NCBI GenBank assembly: GCA_021774575.1
Contig: JAJFIX010000046.1
Span: 186,001 to 250,000 of the forward strand
Origin: Alphaproteobacteria bacterium
Lineage (GTDB): Bacteria > Pseudomonadota > Alphaproteobacteria > UBA6615
Direction: 5' to 3'
DNA: 64,000 nucleotides
A program made the position numbers and the translations under genes. A model generated the notes under the pieces. The model worked only from the letters and a program-made list of their open reading frames with translations, did not search any database and was not told the DNA's origin. Below, in pieces: positions 1 through 7,385 of this stretch. Within the stretch, counting starts at the first letter, position 1, and the number at the start of each line of letters is the position of its first letter.

Positions 1-75
1 AGAGCAGGGCACACCGGTATAGAAATCGATGCCTTTTGCCCTTCCTTCGGCGAGAAACTTGCCAGCGGAAATCAT
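1..75 (-). CDS. aepY: Phosphonopyruvate decarboxylase, N-terminal fragment
   Basis: Only the first 25 codons lie in the window; the gene continues past the left edge. Its ATG directly follows the TAA of the PEP mutase gene, so the two are translationally coupled. The visible residues include FYTGVPCS, which matches the N-terminal FxTGVPDS-like signature of the thiamine-diphosphate-dependent phosphonopyruvate decarboxylases. These enzymes turn phosphonopyruvate into phosphonoacetaldehyde, pulling the unfavourable mutase reaction forward. The call rests on a short peptide plus context, but the two agree well. Confidence 0.8.
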   Translation of the reverse strand, partial: MISAGKFLAEGRAKGIDFYTGVPCS

Positions 76-1767
76 TTAGAAATTACGCGCATTGGCCAGG
101 TCATAGGCCGTGTTGACGTCGAGCCAGTTGCCCGAGACATAAATGACCCGAGGTTTTTCACCCTTGGCGATCAAACGGGTCATCAAATCGTCCATGGAGG
201 CGGTGGTGGCGCTGCCTTCGGCTTCCATTGTGGCAATTTCGCCGGCAATCAATTTTGCCCCGCGTGATGTACATTTGGCCAGCCCGATCCAGCGGCCGTG
301 AGCTTTCTCTAGCTCGATACCGCGGCGTAACTCCTCGAGATAGATAACCTTATCTTCCAGATAATCGCCGGTGAACGGCTCGCTACAGACCGCCAGGTCA
401 TCGCGTTCCGCCGACACGATATCGGGTCGCTGAGTCCAGAAACTATCGACGACCATGACGATATCGCCCTCAGCTTCGAGCAGTTGATCGACAATGTGGC
501 TACGCACCATAATATCGCCATAACAAATCAAACAACTGTCATTAAGCACATCGCTCGCTTTGGCGAGGGAGGCAATTTCGCCGGTCGCGGCAAATTCGTC
601 GTTATCGATGGTTTTAATTTTAGGCAGATCGACGGTCTGTTTCCGGTAGCCGCGAACCACGGAAATATCACGCACGCCGCTTTGATTTAAGTTATCCACC
701 AGCCGCTGCAACAACGGGCGGCCACGAATATCGAGCATACATTTGGGCCGATCTTGCGTCAGCTCGTCTAGGCCTGAACCCCGAGAAGCGGCCAGGACCA
801 CCGCACGCATGGCGCCGGCATCGGTGCCCAGATAGCGTTTCTCCGCATCGGCCAGTTCCTGATTGCCAGCGATTTTGAAAATATCACGGACGCTGACGAC
901 TTCGCCTTCAATTCCAGTCAGGCTCTCTTCTTCAAAAATACGGCGGCTGACATCGCGCATGGCTGTCATGGCGGCGCGTAGATTGTGATTGGCCCAGATC
1001 ACCATCGATATCCCGGCCTCGCGGAAGGCGTCAGCGGGGGTGGCGTAATACATGGTCGGCACGATGACCACTGGCGCCCGATTATTCCAGCCATCCATGA
1101 AGGCAAAGATCTCATCCGGCGTTGATTTTTTTGAGTGCATCAAAATGGCATCAGCGCCCGCTTCGACATAGGCGTTGGCTCGGCGCAAAGCTTCATCCAC
1201 CCCATGCCCGGCGATCAACGCTTCAACCCGGGCGACGATGGAAAAATCCGCGTCTTCCTGGCTGTCTTTTCCGGCTTTGATCTTGCCGCAAAATTCATCC
1301 ATGTTGGCCAAAGGCTGGAAGTCACCGATGAAGGAGTTGGTCTTGGGGAATAGCTTGTCTTCAATACAAACGGCAGCAACATTGCGCTGAGTCAGTTTTT
1401 TGACCAGGCGGCGGAAATTATTGAAATTGCCGTAACCGGTATCGCCATCGAGCATGATCGGTAATTGGGTGGCGTCGGCCATGAATTCCAAGGCTTCCAG
1501 TACCTGAGTCCAAGATGCTTCGTTGGAATCGCGCACTCCCAAGGCGGCCGACATCGATAACCCAGATGCCCAAATGCCCTTAAATCCCGCTTCTTCAACG
1601 ATCTTCGCCGACAAGCCATTATGGGCTTCCATAATGAAGGCCAGATCCGGCGAGGTCAGCATTTCGCGGAATTTGCCCTGCCTGCTGTGTGGGCGTGGTA
1701 CTTCGCCGGTATTGGCGTGAATCGGGGTTACATTTGACGTGGCCTTGTTGCCACTTAAATCGGCCAT
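76..1767 (-). CDS. Phosphoenolpyruvate mutase fused to a nucleotidyltransferase
   Basis: This 563-residue protein has two domains. Residues about 30-318 are a PEP mutase of the isocitrate lyase superfamily, the enzyme that makes the C-P bond (PEP to phosphonopyruvate). It carries the diagnostic EDKxFPKxNS signature at 136-145 and the DGDTGYG metal-site region near 107. Residues about 320-563 are a MobA/PntC-like nucleotidyltransferase, with the glycine-rich LAASRGSGL start, a PKCML segment, a YGDI acidic motif and a final GNWLDVNT stretch. PntC-type domains activate 2-aminoethylphosphonate as its CMP ester for transfer to lipid or glycan, and I infer that role here. The gene is followed without a gap by phosphonopyruvate decarboxylase; a transaminase is expected beyond the window edge. 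It is divergent from the dioxygenase gene starting at 1962. Confidence 0.93.
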   Translation of the reverse strand: MADLSGNKATSNVTPIHANTGEVPRPHSRQGKFREMLTSPDLAFIMEAHNGLSAKIVEEAGFKGIWASGLSMSAALGVRDSNEASWTQVLEALEFMADATQLPIMLDGDTGYGNFNNFRRLVKKLTQRNVAAVCIEDKLFPKTNSFIGDFQPLANMDEFCGKIKAGKDSQEDADFSIVARVEALIAGHGVDEALRRANAYVEAGADAILMHSKKSTPDEIFAFMDGWNNRAPVVIVPTMYYATPADAFREAGISMVIWANHNLRAAMTAMRDVSRRIFEEESLTGIEGEVVSVRDIFKIAGNQELADAEKRYLGTDAGAMRAVVLAASRGSGLDELTQDRPKCMLDIRGRPLLQRLVDNLNQSGVRDISVVRGYRKQTVDLPKIKTIDNDEFAATGEIASLAKASDVLNDSCLICYGDIMVRSHIVDQLLEAEGDIVMVVDSFWTQRPDIVSAERDDLAVCSEPFTGDYLEDKVIYLEELRRGIELEKAHGRWIGLAKCTSRGAKLIAGEIATMEAEGSATTASMDDLMTRLIAKGEKPRVIYVSGNWLDVNTAYDLANARNF

Positions 1768-1961
1768 GGGGCAATCCTTGCTCGCATTATGGGGGCTTGT
1801 TCTTAAATACGGGTCGATATATGCATGCGCGCACGCGGCGCGCCAAGGTAAATACTACCTAGGCAGACGGCACAATGTCGCATGAGTGGTGCCACCCGTT
1901 GCGCGTTGGCGCGGCTGGTCGCTATTCTAGCGGCTCCTACCAACAAGGAATATTCGATCAC

Positions 1962-2726
1962 ATGTCCGCGACCCGCCTTACGCAAGACCAACTCGACGCC
2001 TTCGCCCGTGACGGCTTTCTCATATTAAAGGGCCTGTTCAGTGCCGAGGAAGCTGAAAATATCGGCGCATGGACCGAAGAGCTAGATTCCTGGGACGAGG
2101 CGCCGGGAAAATATATGAAATATTTTGAACAGAGCCTGACCGAACCCGGTAAACGGCTCATTTGCCGGATCGAAAATTTTCATCCCTATCACGAAAAATT
2201 TCACGCGCTGATGGATGGTGAAAAATTGCGGGGCACGGCAAGCGCCTTATTCGGCGAGCCGGCTGTCCTATTCAAGGAAAAAATCAATTACAAACTGGCT
2301 GGTGGCGACGGATTTAAGCCTCACCAGGATCAACAAGCCGGCTGGGGCGATTATGCCGATTTGTTTATTTCCGTACTGGTTTGCATCGATGCCCAGACAG
2401 AGGAAAATGGCTGCCTGAAACTGGTGCCCGGTCGCAGCGATAAGGCACTGGTCGGCGATGAATGGCGCCCCCTTGATGACGGGCAGATGGAAGGCATGGA
2501 TTTTGTCCCGTTTCACGGTGAGCCCGGCGACGTCGTCCTGTTCGATAGTTTTGTCAGCCATGGCTCCGAGCCCAACCGCACCGACATGCCCCGGCGGGCT
2601 CTCTACATCACCTATAATAAGGCCTCCGCCGGTGATCATCGCGAGCAATATTATGCCGACAAGCGCGCCAGCTATCCCCCCGATTGCGAACGCGAATTGG
2701 GCAAGGATTATGTTTTTCGCGTGTAA
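1962..2726 (+). CDS. PhyH-family 2-oxoglutarate dioxygenase, PhnY*-like
   Basis: The product is 254 residues from the ATG at 1962, which has AAGGAA eleven bases upstream; an in-frame ATG at 1875 lacks a ribosome site and adds residues unlike the family. It is an Fe(II)/2-oxoglutarate oxygenase of the phytanoyl-CoA dioxygenase family. The HxD iron ligands lie in PHQDQQAGW, the distal His in SFVSHGSEPN, and the cosubstrate Arg in RRALYITYN. The EKINYKL...GFKPHQD region and the C-terminal YYADKRASYPPD segment recall PhnY*/TmpA, which hydroxylate C1 of 2-aminoethylphosphonates. Divergence from a phosphonate synthesis gene, with no PhnZ oxygenase in view, suggests a tailoring role making 1-hydroxy-2-aminoethylphosphonate. 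The family call is firm; the substrate is inferred. Confidence 0.82.
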   Translation: MSATRLTQDQLDAFARDGFLILKGLFSAEEAENIGAWTEELDSWDEAPGKYMKYFEQSLTEPGKRLICRIENFHPYHEKFHALMDGEKLRGTASALFGEPAVLFKEKINYKLAGGDGFKPHQDQQAGWGDYADLFISVLVCIDAQTEENGCLKLVPGRSDKALVGDEWRPLDDGQMEGMDFVPFHGEPGDVVLFDSFVSHGSEPNRTDMPRRALYITYNKASAGDHREQYYADKRASYPPDCERELGKDYVFRV

Positions 2727-2733
2727 TAGAGGT

Positions 2734-3678
2734 TTAGCCTAGGATCGCTTTCCGATAGGCCAGTGCCGCCAGGGCCAAATCGCCGACGGCAAGGCCTCGA
2801 AATATGAAGGCGGTGCGCTGGTTTTCATCCGTCCGGCCTGCCGTCCCACCGTTCACCAATGAAGATAGATCTCCATGGATGAGTTCGCGCGCGACCAATG
2901 GATTGGACATAACGGCCTCTTGGGCCAAATCGTCGATGACTATGCGGTCAAATGACGACATCCCGTTTTGATGCCAGGGAACAGCGAGATCGGTAATTGA
3001 GGCGAAGGCGCCTGGCTTCAGGTTTTCTACGCTGACAAATGGATCTAAGTTTTGGGCGTAAGTAACTGAACTAATAACGATATCCGCGTCACCTATGGCG
3101 TTTTTTGCATCGAGCGCGGGCGTTGCAGTTAGACCCAGTGTCTCGGCGACACCGCACAATGCCTCGCGACTGGTGGCCGTTCGGGCGAATGCGCGAACAT
3201 CTCGTAATGGAAATAATTGGTTAAATATCTGCAGGTGGTTTCGTGCCTGTACCCCGCAGCCGATGAAGGCAATCGTCGCTGAATTTGGCCTTGCCAGCCG
3301 CTTGGCCGCGACGGCGCTCAGGCCAGCGGTTCGTATGGCGGTGACCCAATTACCATCAATGATGGCCAAGGGCAGGCCGGTTTCACTGTCGAGCAGGGTC
3401 ACTATGGCGTTGATTCCAGGCTGACCGTTGCCTGAATTGCGGGGGTTGAGTAGCAATGACTTTACCGCCATGTAGGGCGGATCGTCAGCGGCTGCCAGGG
3501 TCGCCATCATATACCGGCCATCGGCAGTAACGACCGCTGACTTGGGCGGCGCCCAAACCTGGCGTTTCTCCCGGTGAACCAGCAGGTCTTCAATGCAGGC
3601 AACGACCTCTGCTGCTGTAATACCCAACCCCTCCAGCAGGTCGCCGGACAAATAGGGAAGGTTCGCAGGAAGGGTCAC
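2734..3678 (-). CDS. Ornithine cyclodeaminase / mu-crystallin family protein
   Basis: The 314-residue product is an NAD(P)-dependent member of the ornithine cyclodeaminase / mu-crystallin / alanine dehydrogenase family. It has the N-terminal substrate region, the conserved GLPLAIIDGNWVTAIRTAGLSAVAAKRLA helix region and a Rossmann motif IGCGVQARNHLQ near 140-150. Family members act on imino or amino acids: ornithine to proline, ketimine reduction, or opine-like reductive amination. The sequence alone does not tell which. It lies 22 bases downstream of ispG on the same strand and may be cotranscribed; its 3' end faces the dioxygenase gene. Confidence 0.85.
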   Translation of the reverse strand: MTLPANLPYLSGDLLEGLGITAAEVVACIEDLLVHREKRQVWAPPKSAVVTADGRYMMATLAAADDPPYMAVKSLLLNPRNSGNGQPGINAIVTLLDSETGLPLAIIDGNWVTAIRTAGLSAVAAKRLARPNSATIAFIGCGVQARNHLQIFNQLFPLRDVRAFARTATSREALCGVAETLGLTATPALDAKNAIGDADIVISSVTYAQNLDPFVSVENLKPGAFASITDLAVPWHQNGMSSFDRIVIDDLAQEAVMSNPLVARELIHGDLSSLVNGGTAGRTDENQRTAFIFRGLAVGDLALAALAYRKAILG

Positions 3679-3700
3679 GATAGTCGTTCCGGTTTAAGGT

Positions 3701-4939
3701 CTAGTCCCGTTTTTCGTAATGGCTATCGACATAGTCATCGACGATCGTTTGAAACTCGGTCGCAATATTTGGCCCGCGCAGGGTAACCGCCTTTTTTCCG
3801 TCGATGAACACCGGCGCTGCGGGTTCCTCGCCGGTGCCGGGCAGGCTGATGCCGATATCGGAATGTTTGCTTTCCCCCGGACCGTTGACGATGCAGCCCA
3901 TGACCGCGACTTTCATTGTCTCGGCGCCGATATAGTTGCGTGACCATTCGGGCATGCGGTCGCGCACATAGTCTTGAATATTGCCGGCCAATGTCTGAAA
4001 CACGGTACTTGTTGTGCGGCCGCAGCCCGGACAGGCCGTTATCAGCGGCACAAAGGCGCGTAGCCCCATTGTCTGCAATAGTTCCTGCGCGACAATGACT
4101 TCCCGCGACCGGTCGCCACCGGGTTCCGGCGTTAGGGATACTCGTACCGTGTCGCCGATACCCTGTTGCAGCAATACCCCCATCGCCGCCGATGAAGCGA
4201 CAATGCCTTTCGACCCCATGCCCGCCTCGGTCAGGCCAAGATGCAAGGCATAATCGCATTTTCGCGCCAGTTCACCATAAACGGCGATCAAGTCTTGAAC
4301 CTCCGAGACTTTACAAGAAAGCACGATCCGGTCGCGGGCAAGGCCCAATTCCTCGGCCCGCGCGGCGCTGTTAAGGGCGGAGGCGACCATCGCGTCACGA
4401 ATGACCATGCCGCCGTCTTTGGGCGTCGCGGATTTAGCGTTTTCATCCATCATCGTGGCGAGCAGGCTCTGGTCTAGGCTGCCCCAATTGACCCCAATGC
4501 GCACGGGTTTGCCGTATTCAAGGGCGGCTTCAATCATCGAAGAAAACTGCGTATCGCGTTTATCGCCGAAGCCGACATTGCCCGGATTGATCCGATACTT
4601 GGCCAGGGCACGGGCGCAGTCGGGATTATCGGTCAGCAGCTTATGGCCGATATAATGGAAATCACCGATCAGCGGTACTTGGCAGCCGGCCTTATCCAAC
4701 AGCTCGCGAATTTTTGGCACGGCACGGGCCGCATCTGGGCGGTCCACGGTAATGCGGACGAGTTCCGACCCGGCGCGAGCCAGAGCTTCAACCTGGGCCG
4801 CTGTTCCCTCTGGGTCGGCCGTATCTGTATTGGTCATTGACTGCACGACAATGGGGGCGCCGCCGCCAATGGTTACCCCGCCGACATTGACACCAACACA
4901 AGTGCGGCGTTCTGTCTGCCAATCGTTTCGATCGGACAT
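3701..4939 (-). CDS. ispG: 4-hydroxy-3-methylbut-2-enyl diphosphate synthase
   Basis: IspG (GcpE) carries out the penultimate step of the non-mevalonate isoprenoid pathway, converting MEcPP to HMBPP with a 4Fe-4S cluster. The 412 residues have the usual bacterial two-domain length. The N-terminal TIM-barrel start [16 protein letters not shown] is clear, and the cluster cysteines are visible in CPGCGRTT and CIVNGPGE, followed by the conserved glutamate. There are no unusual insertions. It is the upstream gene of a likely pair with the ornithine cyclodeaminase-like gene. Confidence 0.97.
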   Translation of the reverse strand: MSDRNDWQTERRTCVGVNVGGVTIGGGAPIVVQSMTNTDTADPEGTAAQVEALARAGSELVRITVDRPDAARAVPKIRELLDKAGCQVPLIGDFHYIGHKLLTDNPDCARALAKYRINPGNVGFGDKRDTQFSSMIEAALEYGKPVRIGVNWGSLDQSLLATMMDENAKSATPKDGGMVIRDAMVASALNSAARAEELGLARDRIVLSCKVSEVQDLIAVYGELARKCDYALHLGLTEAGMGSKGIVASSAAMGVLLQQGIGDTVRVSLTPEPGGDRSREVIVAQELLQTMGLRAFVPLITACPGCGRTTSTVFQTLAGNIQDYVRDRMPEWSRNYIGAETMKVAVMGCIVNGPGESKHSDIGISLPGTGEEPAAPVFIDGKKAVTLRGPNIATEFQTIVDDYVDSHYEKRD

Positions 4940-5029
4940 ATTTCGCTATTCCCTAATGTAAGAATTCGGCGCGATCCTACCCGTCTGGGCCGATGGGTGA
5001 AAGGCGTATTCTATCACCGTATTTGGCCG

Positions 5030-6118
5030 CTATTCTTTCCGCATGGCATCGAGACCCAAAATTGAACGGGCGTTTTCGGATTTGTCGAGTAGCGCTTGGC
5101 TGAGCTGTACGCCGGAAGCGTCGGCAATTTTGTCGGTCGCGTCAAAATTGGCAATGACGCCAGCCGCATCGACAAGACCGGCATCACCGATGGCCGCACG
5201 TAGGGTGGCGCGCGATGATGCCAAATCATTTTCACTATCGCCGAGAACAGCGGCGGCGAATGCCGACAGCAGGCCACTATGTTCGATACCGCTTTCTTCG
5301 TCCTCTCCGAGTACCGCGCGAACGTTGTTTTCCGCTTCAACTTCTGAGCCGCTCTCCCAGAGCAGCGCCGCGTGGGCCGATGTTCAGAAAAAACACCCGT
5401 TCAACGCGGAGACCCTGGTTGCCAGAAATTCCATTTGCGGTCGGGTGAGAGCGCGTCCCCCATTTTCGCGAGCGCGTGGCACGATGTCTGCGGGCAGATA
5501 GAGGCTTTCGGACATACGGTAATAATCGCGCGCGATATCGGGTACGAGACTAATTGAGCGATGAATATTGGGGACGGTGCCTTGGTTAAAAAGATCGTCT
5601 TCCGATGGGCCGGCCTTACCAGGCTCAATGACGCGAATATAGCCGCCCTCGGCTCGCAATCCGGCCGGTTCCTTGCGCGTTGGTTCGCCGTCAATTGGTG
5701 CCGGCAACGGTAATGGCTCGACTCCTAAGGCTCTGGCAAAACTATCGCTGCCGACGGTCAGGGCAAGAATAACGACGATTTCGGCGTATTGGCCTTCGGA
5801 TATGCCTTGCGCTGTGACTTTATCAAACCAACTACGGGTTAAACGACCTGCGTCGGTGCGAATGCGATGAATGATTTCGACGGCGGCCTCGGGCAGAACG
5901 GAAGACGTCGTATGGTCGCCGGTAATCGTATAGGGCGAGAGAGCATCTTTGCGTCGCTTGCATAAATCACAGTCTGTGGCGTGGCGAACTTCGTCGGCAA
6001 TGGCGAGGCGCTCGGCGCCGGCCCACCAAGTCCCAGGGCGCCCAAGCCGTGCCCAAATAACTGACTGGGTGGCGGGAATATCGGGCCGGATATCAATTTC
6101 AGAATTAATATAAATCAT
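5030..6118 (-). CDS. AhpD-like carboxymuconolactone decarboxylase-family selenoprotein candidate
   Basis: Reading stops at a TGA at 5386-5384 but continues in the same frame, without another stop, to TAG at 5032-5030. That gives 362 residues with residue 245 encoded by TGA. The surrounding peptide is ALNGCFF-[TGA]-TSAHAALLW, the second CMD/AhpD active site CxxCxxxH, with TGA replacing the second Cys (CxxU). Downstream sequence is ordinary family sequence, so this is not a decayed tail. A hairpin matching bacterial SECIS rules follows. An N-terminal CMD-like region with CDLCKRRKDALSPY precedes it. AhpD-type proteins are thiol peroxidases, and CxxU AhpD-like selenoproteins are known from marine metagenomes. 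A single-base sequencing error or nonsense mutation is the alternative. It lies in a likely csrA-hydrolase operon. No sel genes are in the window. Confidence 0.82.
5348..5366 (-). promoter_or_regulatory. Putative bacterial SECIS hairpin downstream of in-frame UGA
   Basis: On the transcript, GCUGCUC (5366-5360) pairs with GAGCGGC (5354-5348) in seven base pairs, one a U-G wobble, leaving the apical loop UGGGA. The loop starts 24 nucleotides after the UGA. Bacterial SECIS elements need a stem-loop with a G among the first two loop bases, about 16-37 nucleotides from the UGA, and both rules are met. Its role in SelB-dependent selenocysteine insertion is inferred. Confidence 0.65.
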
Positions 6119-6135
6119 AATTTAGCTCTCGCGGT

Positions 6136-6909
6136 TCACATGTTCTCGAGAGTATCGGGCCACTCGTGGTGCGCATCAAGGAATTCACGAATTGCATCCT
6201 CGACAGCGCGGGGTTGATCAATATCGACGGCATGGGCGGCATCGTCAATCATGGTAATCCTGGAATTTGCGATGCTTTCTTCCAGCATCACCGATGTTTG
6301 CTCGGGAATTATCAGGTCGTCGCTGCCGCAGATAACCAGGGTCGCCGCTTCAATGCTGGTTAGGCGCTCAACCAGAGCGGCGTCGTAGGGCGGTTGATCG
6401 GTCATGTAATGGGCGATTGCATTGAGCGTATCGCCAGGTGACGTTTTTGGCATATCGGCGGCGCTCAGCTTTTCCGGATGCGCATAGAGACGGTTTTGCA
6501 TTTCCTCAGGCGTTTTTGGCCGTCCCTGGGTATCAGGTTGAATCCCGGCCGGGCACATCAAAATGAGCCGATCGACCAGTGCGGGGTCTAGTATCGGCAA
6601 CCACGCAGCGACCCAACCGCCAAATGAATATCCCAAGACATCAAGGCGATCTTCAACTTCCACTCTGGCAAATTCAGCGATGAGCTCGGCGAGGGCCGGT
6701 ATTGACCGAATATCGGGTTCGATCCGCATATCTTCCCAACCCGGAAAGACGGGTACGACGACCCGACGATCCTGACTTAGCCCGTGTAGTGGTTTCGACA
6801 CCCGCGGCCCTCCGGCCCCATGCAAACACAGTAAAGGATCGCCGTCACCGGCCTCGTAATAGGCCAATGTTCCAATGCTCAGCTCGATGGATTTTTTTTC
6901 AAACAGCAT
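6136..6909 (-). CDS. Alpha/beta-fold hydrolase
   Basis: The 257-residue protein is a compact soluble alpha/beta hydrolase. It shows the oxyanion-hole segment LCLHGAGG near 27-34, the nucleophile elbow GYSFGG with Ser at about 95, and the catalytic His in DDAAHAVDIDQP near the C-terminus. The GSDDLIIP segment supplies the acid. Substrate cannot be read from the sequence. It lies 27 bases downstream of csrA and 17 bases upstream of the AhpD-like gene on the same strand, so the three probably form an operon. Confidence 0.85.
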   Translation of the reverse strand: MLFEKKSIELSIGTLAYYEAGDGDPLLCLHGAGGPRVSKPLHGLSQDRRVVVPVFPGWEDMRIEPDIRSIPALAELIAEFARVEVEDRLDVLGYSFGGWVAAWLPILDPALVDRLILMCPAGIQPDTQGRPKTPEEMQNRLYAHPEKLSAADMPKTSPGDTLNAIAHYMTDQPPYDAALVERLTSIEAATLVICGSDDLIIPEQTSVMLEESIANSRITMIDDAAHAVDIDQPRAVEDAIREFLDAHHEWPDTLENM

Positions 6910-6936
6910 CGATAAGGTCGCGGTCTACTTCGCCGC

Positions 6937-7170
6937 CTAGTCCGACCCCGAGCGGGCGCGCAGTTTCGGTTCGATCGAACTGACGCCTTCTGCCTCCAGT
7001 CCCTTTTTTTCTGCTTGGATACGCTCCCAAACCTCGCGACGGTATACACTGGCACTAGGCGGGAAATTCAAGCCCAGCTTGACCGATTTGCCCCGGACTT
7101 CGATGACGGTCAGTTCAATATCGTCGTTGATGATGATGGTTTCGTTGATTTTTCGCGTCAAAAAGAGCAT
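6937..7170 (-). CDS. csrA: Carbon storage regulator, RNA-binding CsrA
   Basis: From the ATG at 7170 the product is 77 residues starting MLFLTRKINETIII, the canonical CsrA start, followed by the beta-strand core with VKLGLNFP and the YRREVWERI helix. The frame stays open to 7254, but the extra N-terminal residues are not CsrA-like, so the shorter start is chosen. CsrA dimers bind GGA motifs in mRNA leaders and alter translation or decay. The C-terminal tail of about 20 residues is longer than in short homologues. It is the first gene of the likely operon with the hydrolase and AhpD-like genes, and is divergent from cckA. Confidence 0.95.
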   Translation of the reverse strand: MLFLTRKINETIIINDDIELTVIEVRGKSVKLGLNFPPSASVYRREVWERIQAEKKGLEAEGVSSIEPKLRARSGSD

Positions 7171-7385
7171 GGACGGGCGACCTTTAATCCTGGTGCGTGT
7201 GACCCCGGTTCGACTTCTCCGGGAAGCGGGTCCGCCAGCCTCCTGCCAGCGCAATACGGTTCATGTCCTTCGCAATGTTTGATAGCGTGGTGTCTGCGAG
7301 TCCGGGTAGAAGATTTTTGTCTGGACCGACAGTAAAAACTAATTTGTTGTTTTGACGCCGTTACATATGGTCTCAATCGACTATC

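Noticed and set aside
5384-5386. Frameshift or pseudogene explanation for the split AhpD-like gene
   Set aside because: Both halves are in the same frame and no indel is needed; only one codon, TGA at the active-site Cys, interrupts it. A point error or mutation remains possible and is stated with the feature.
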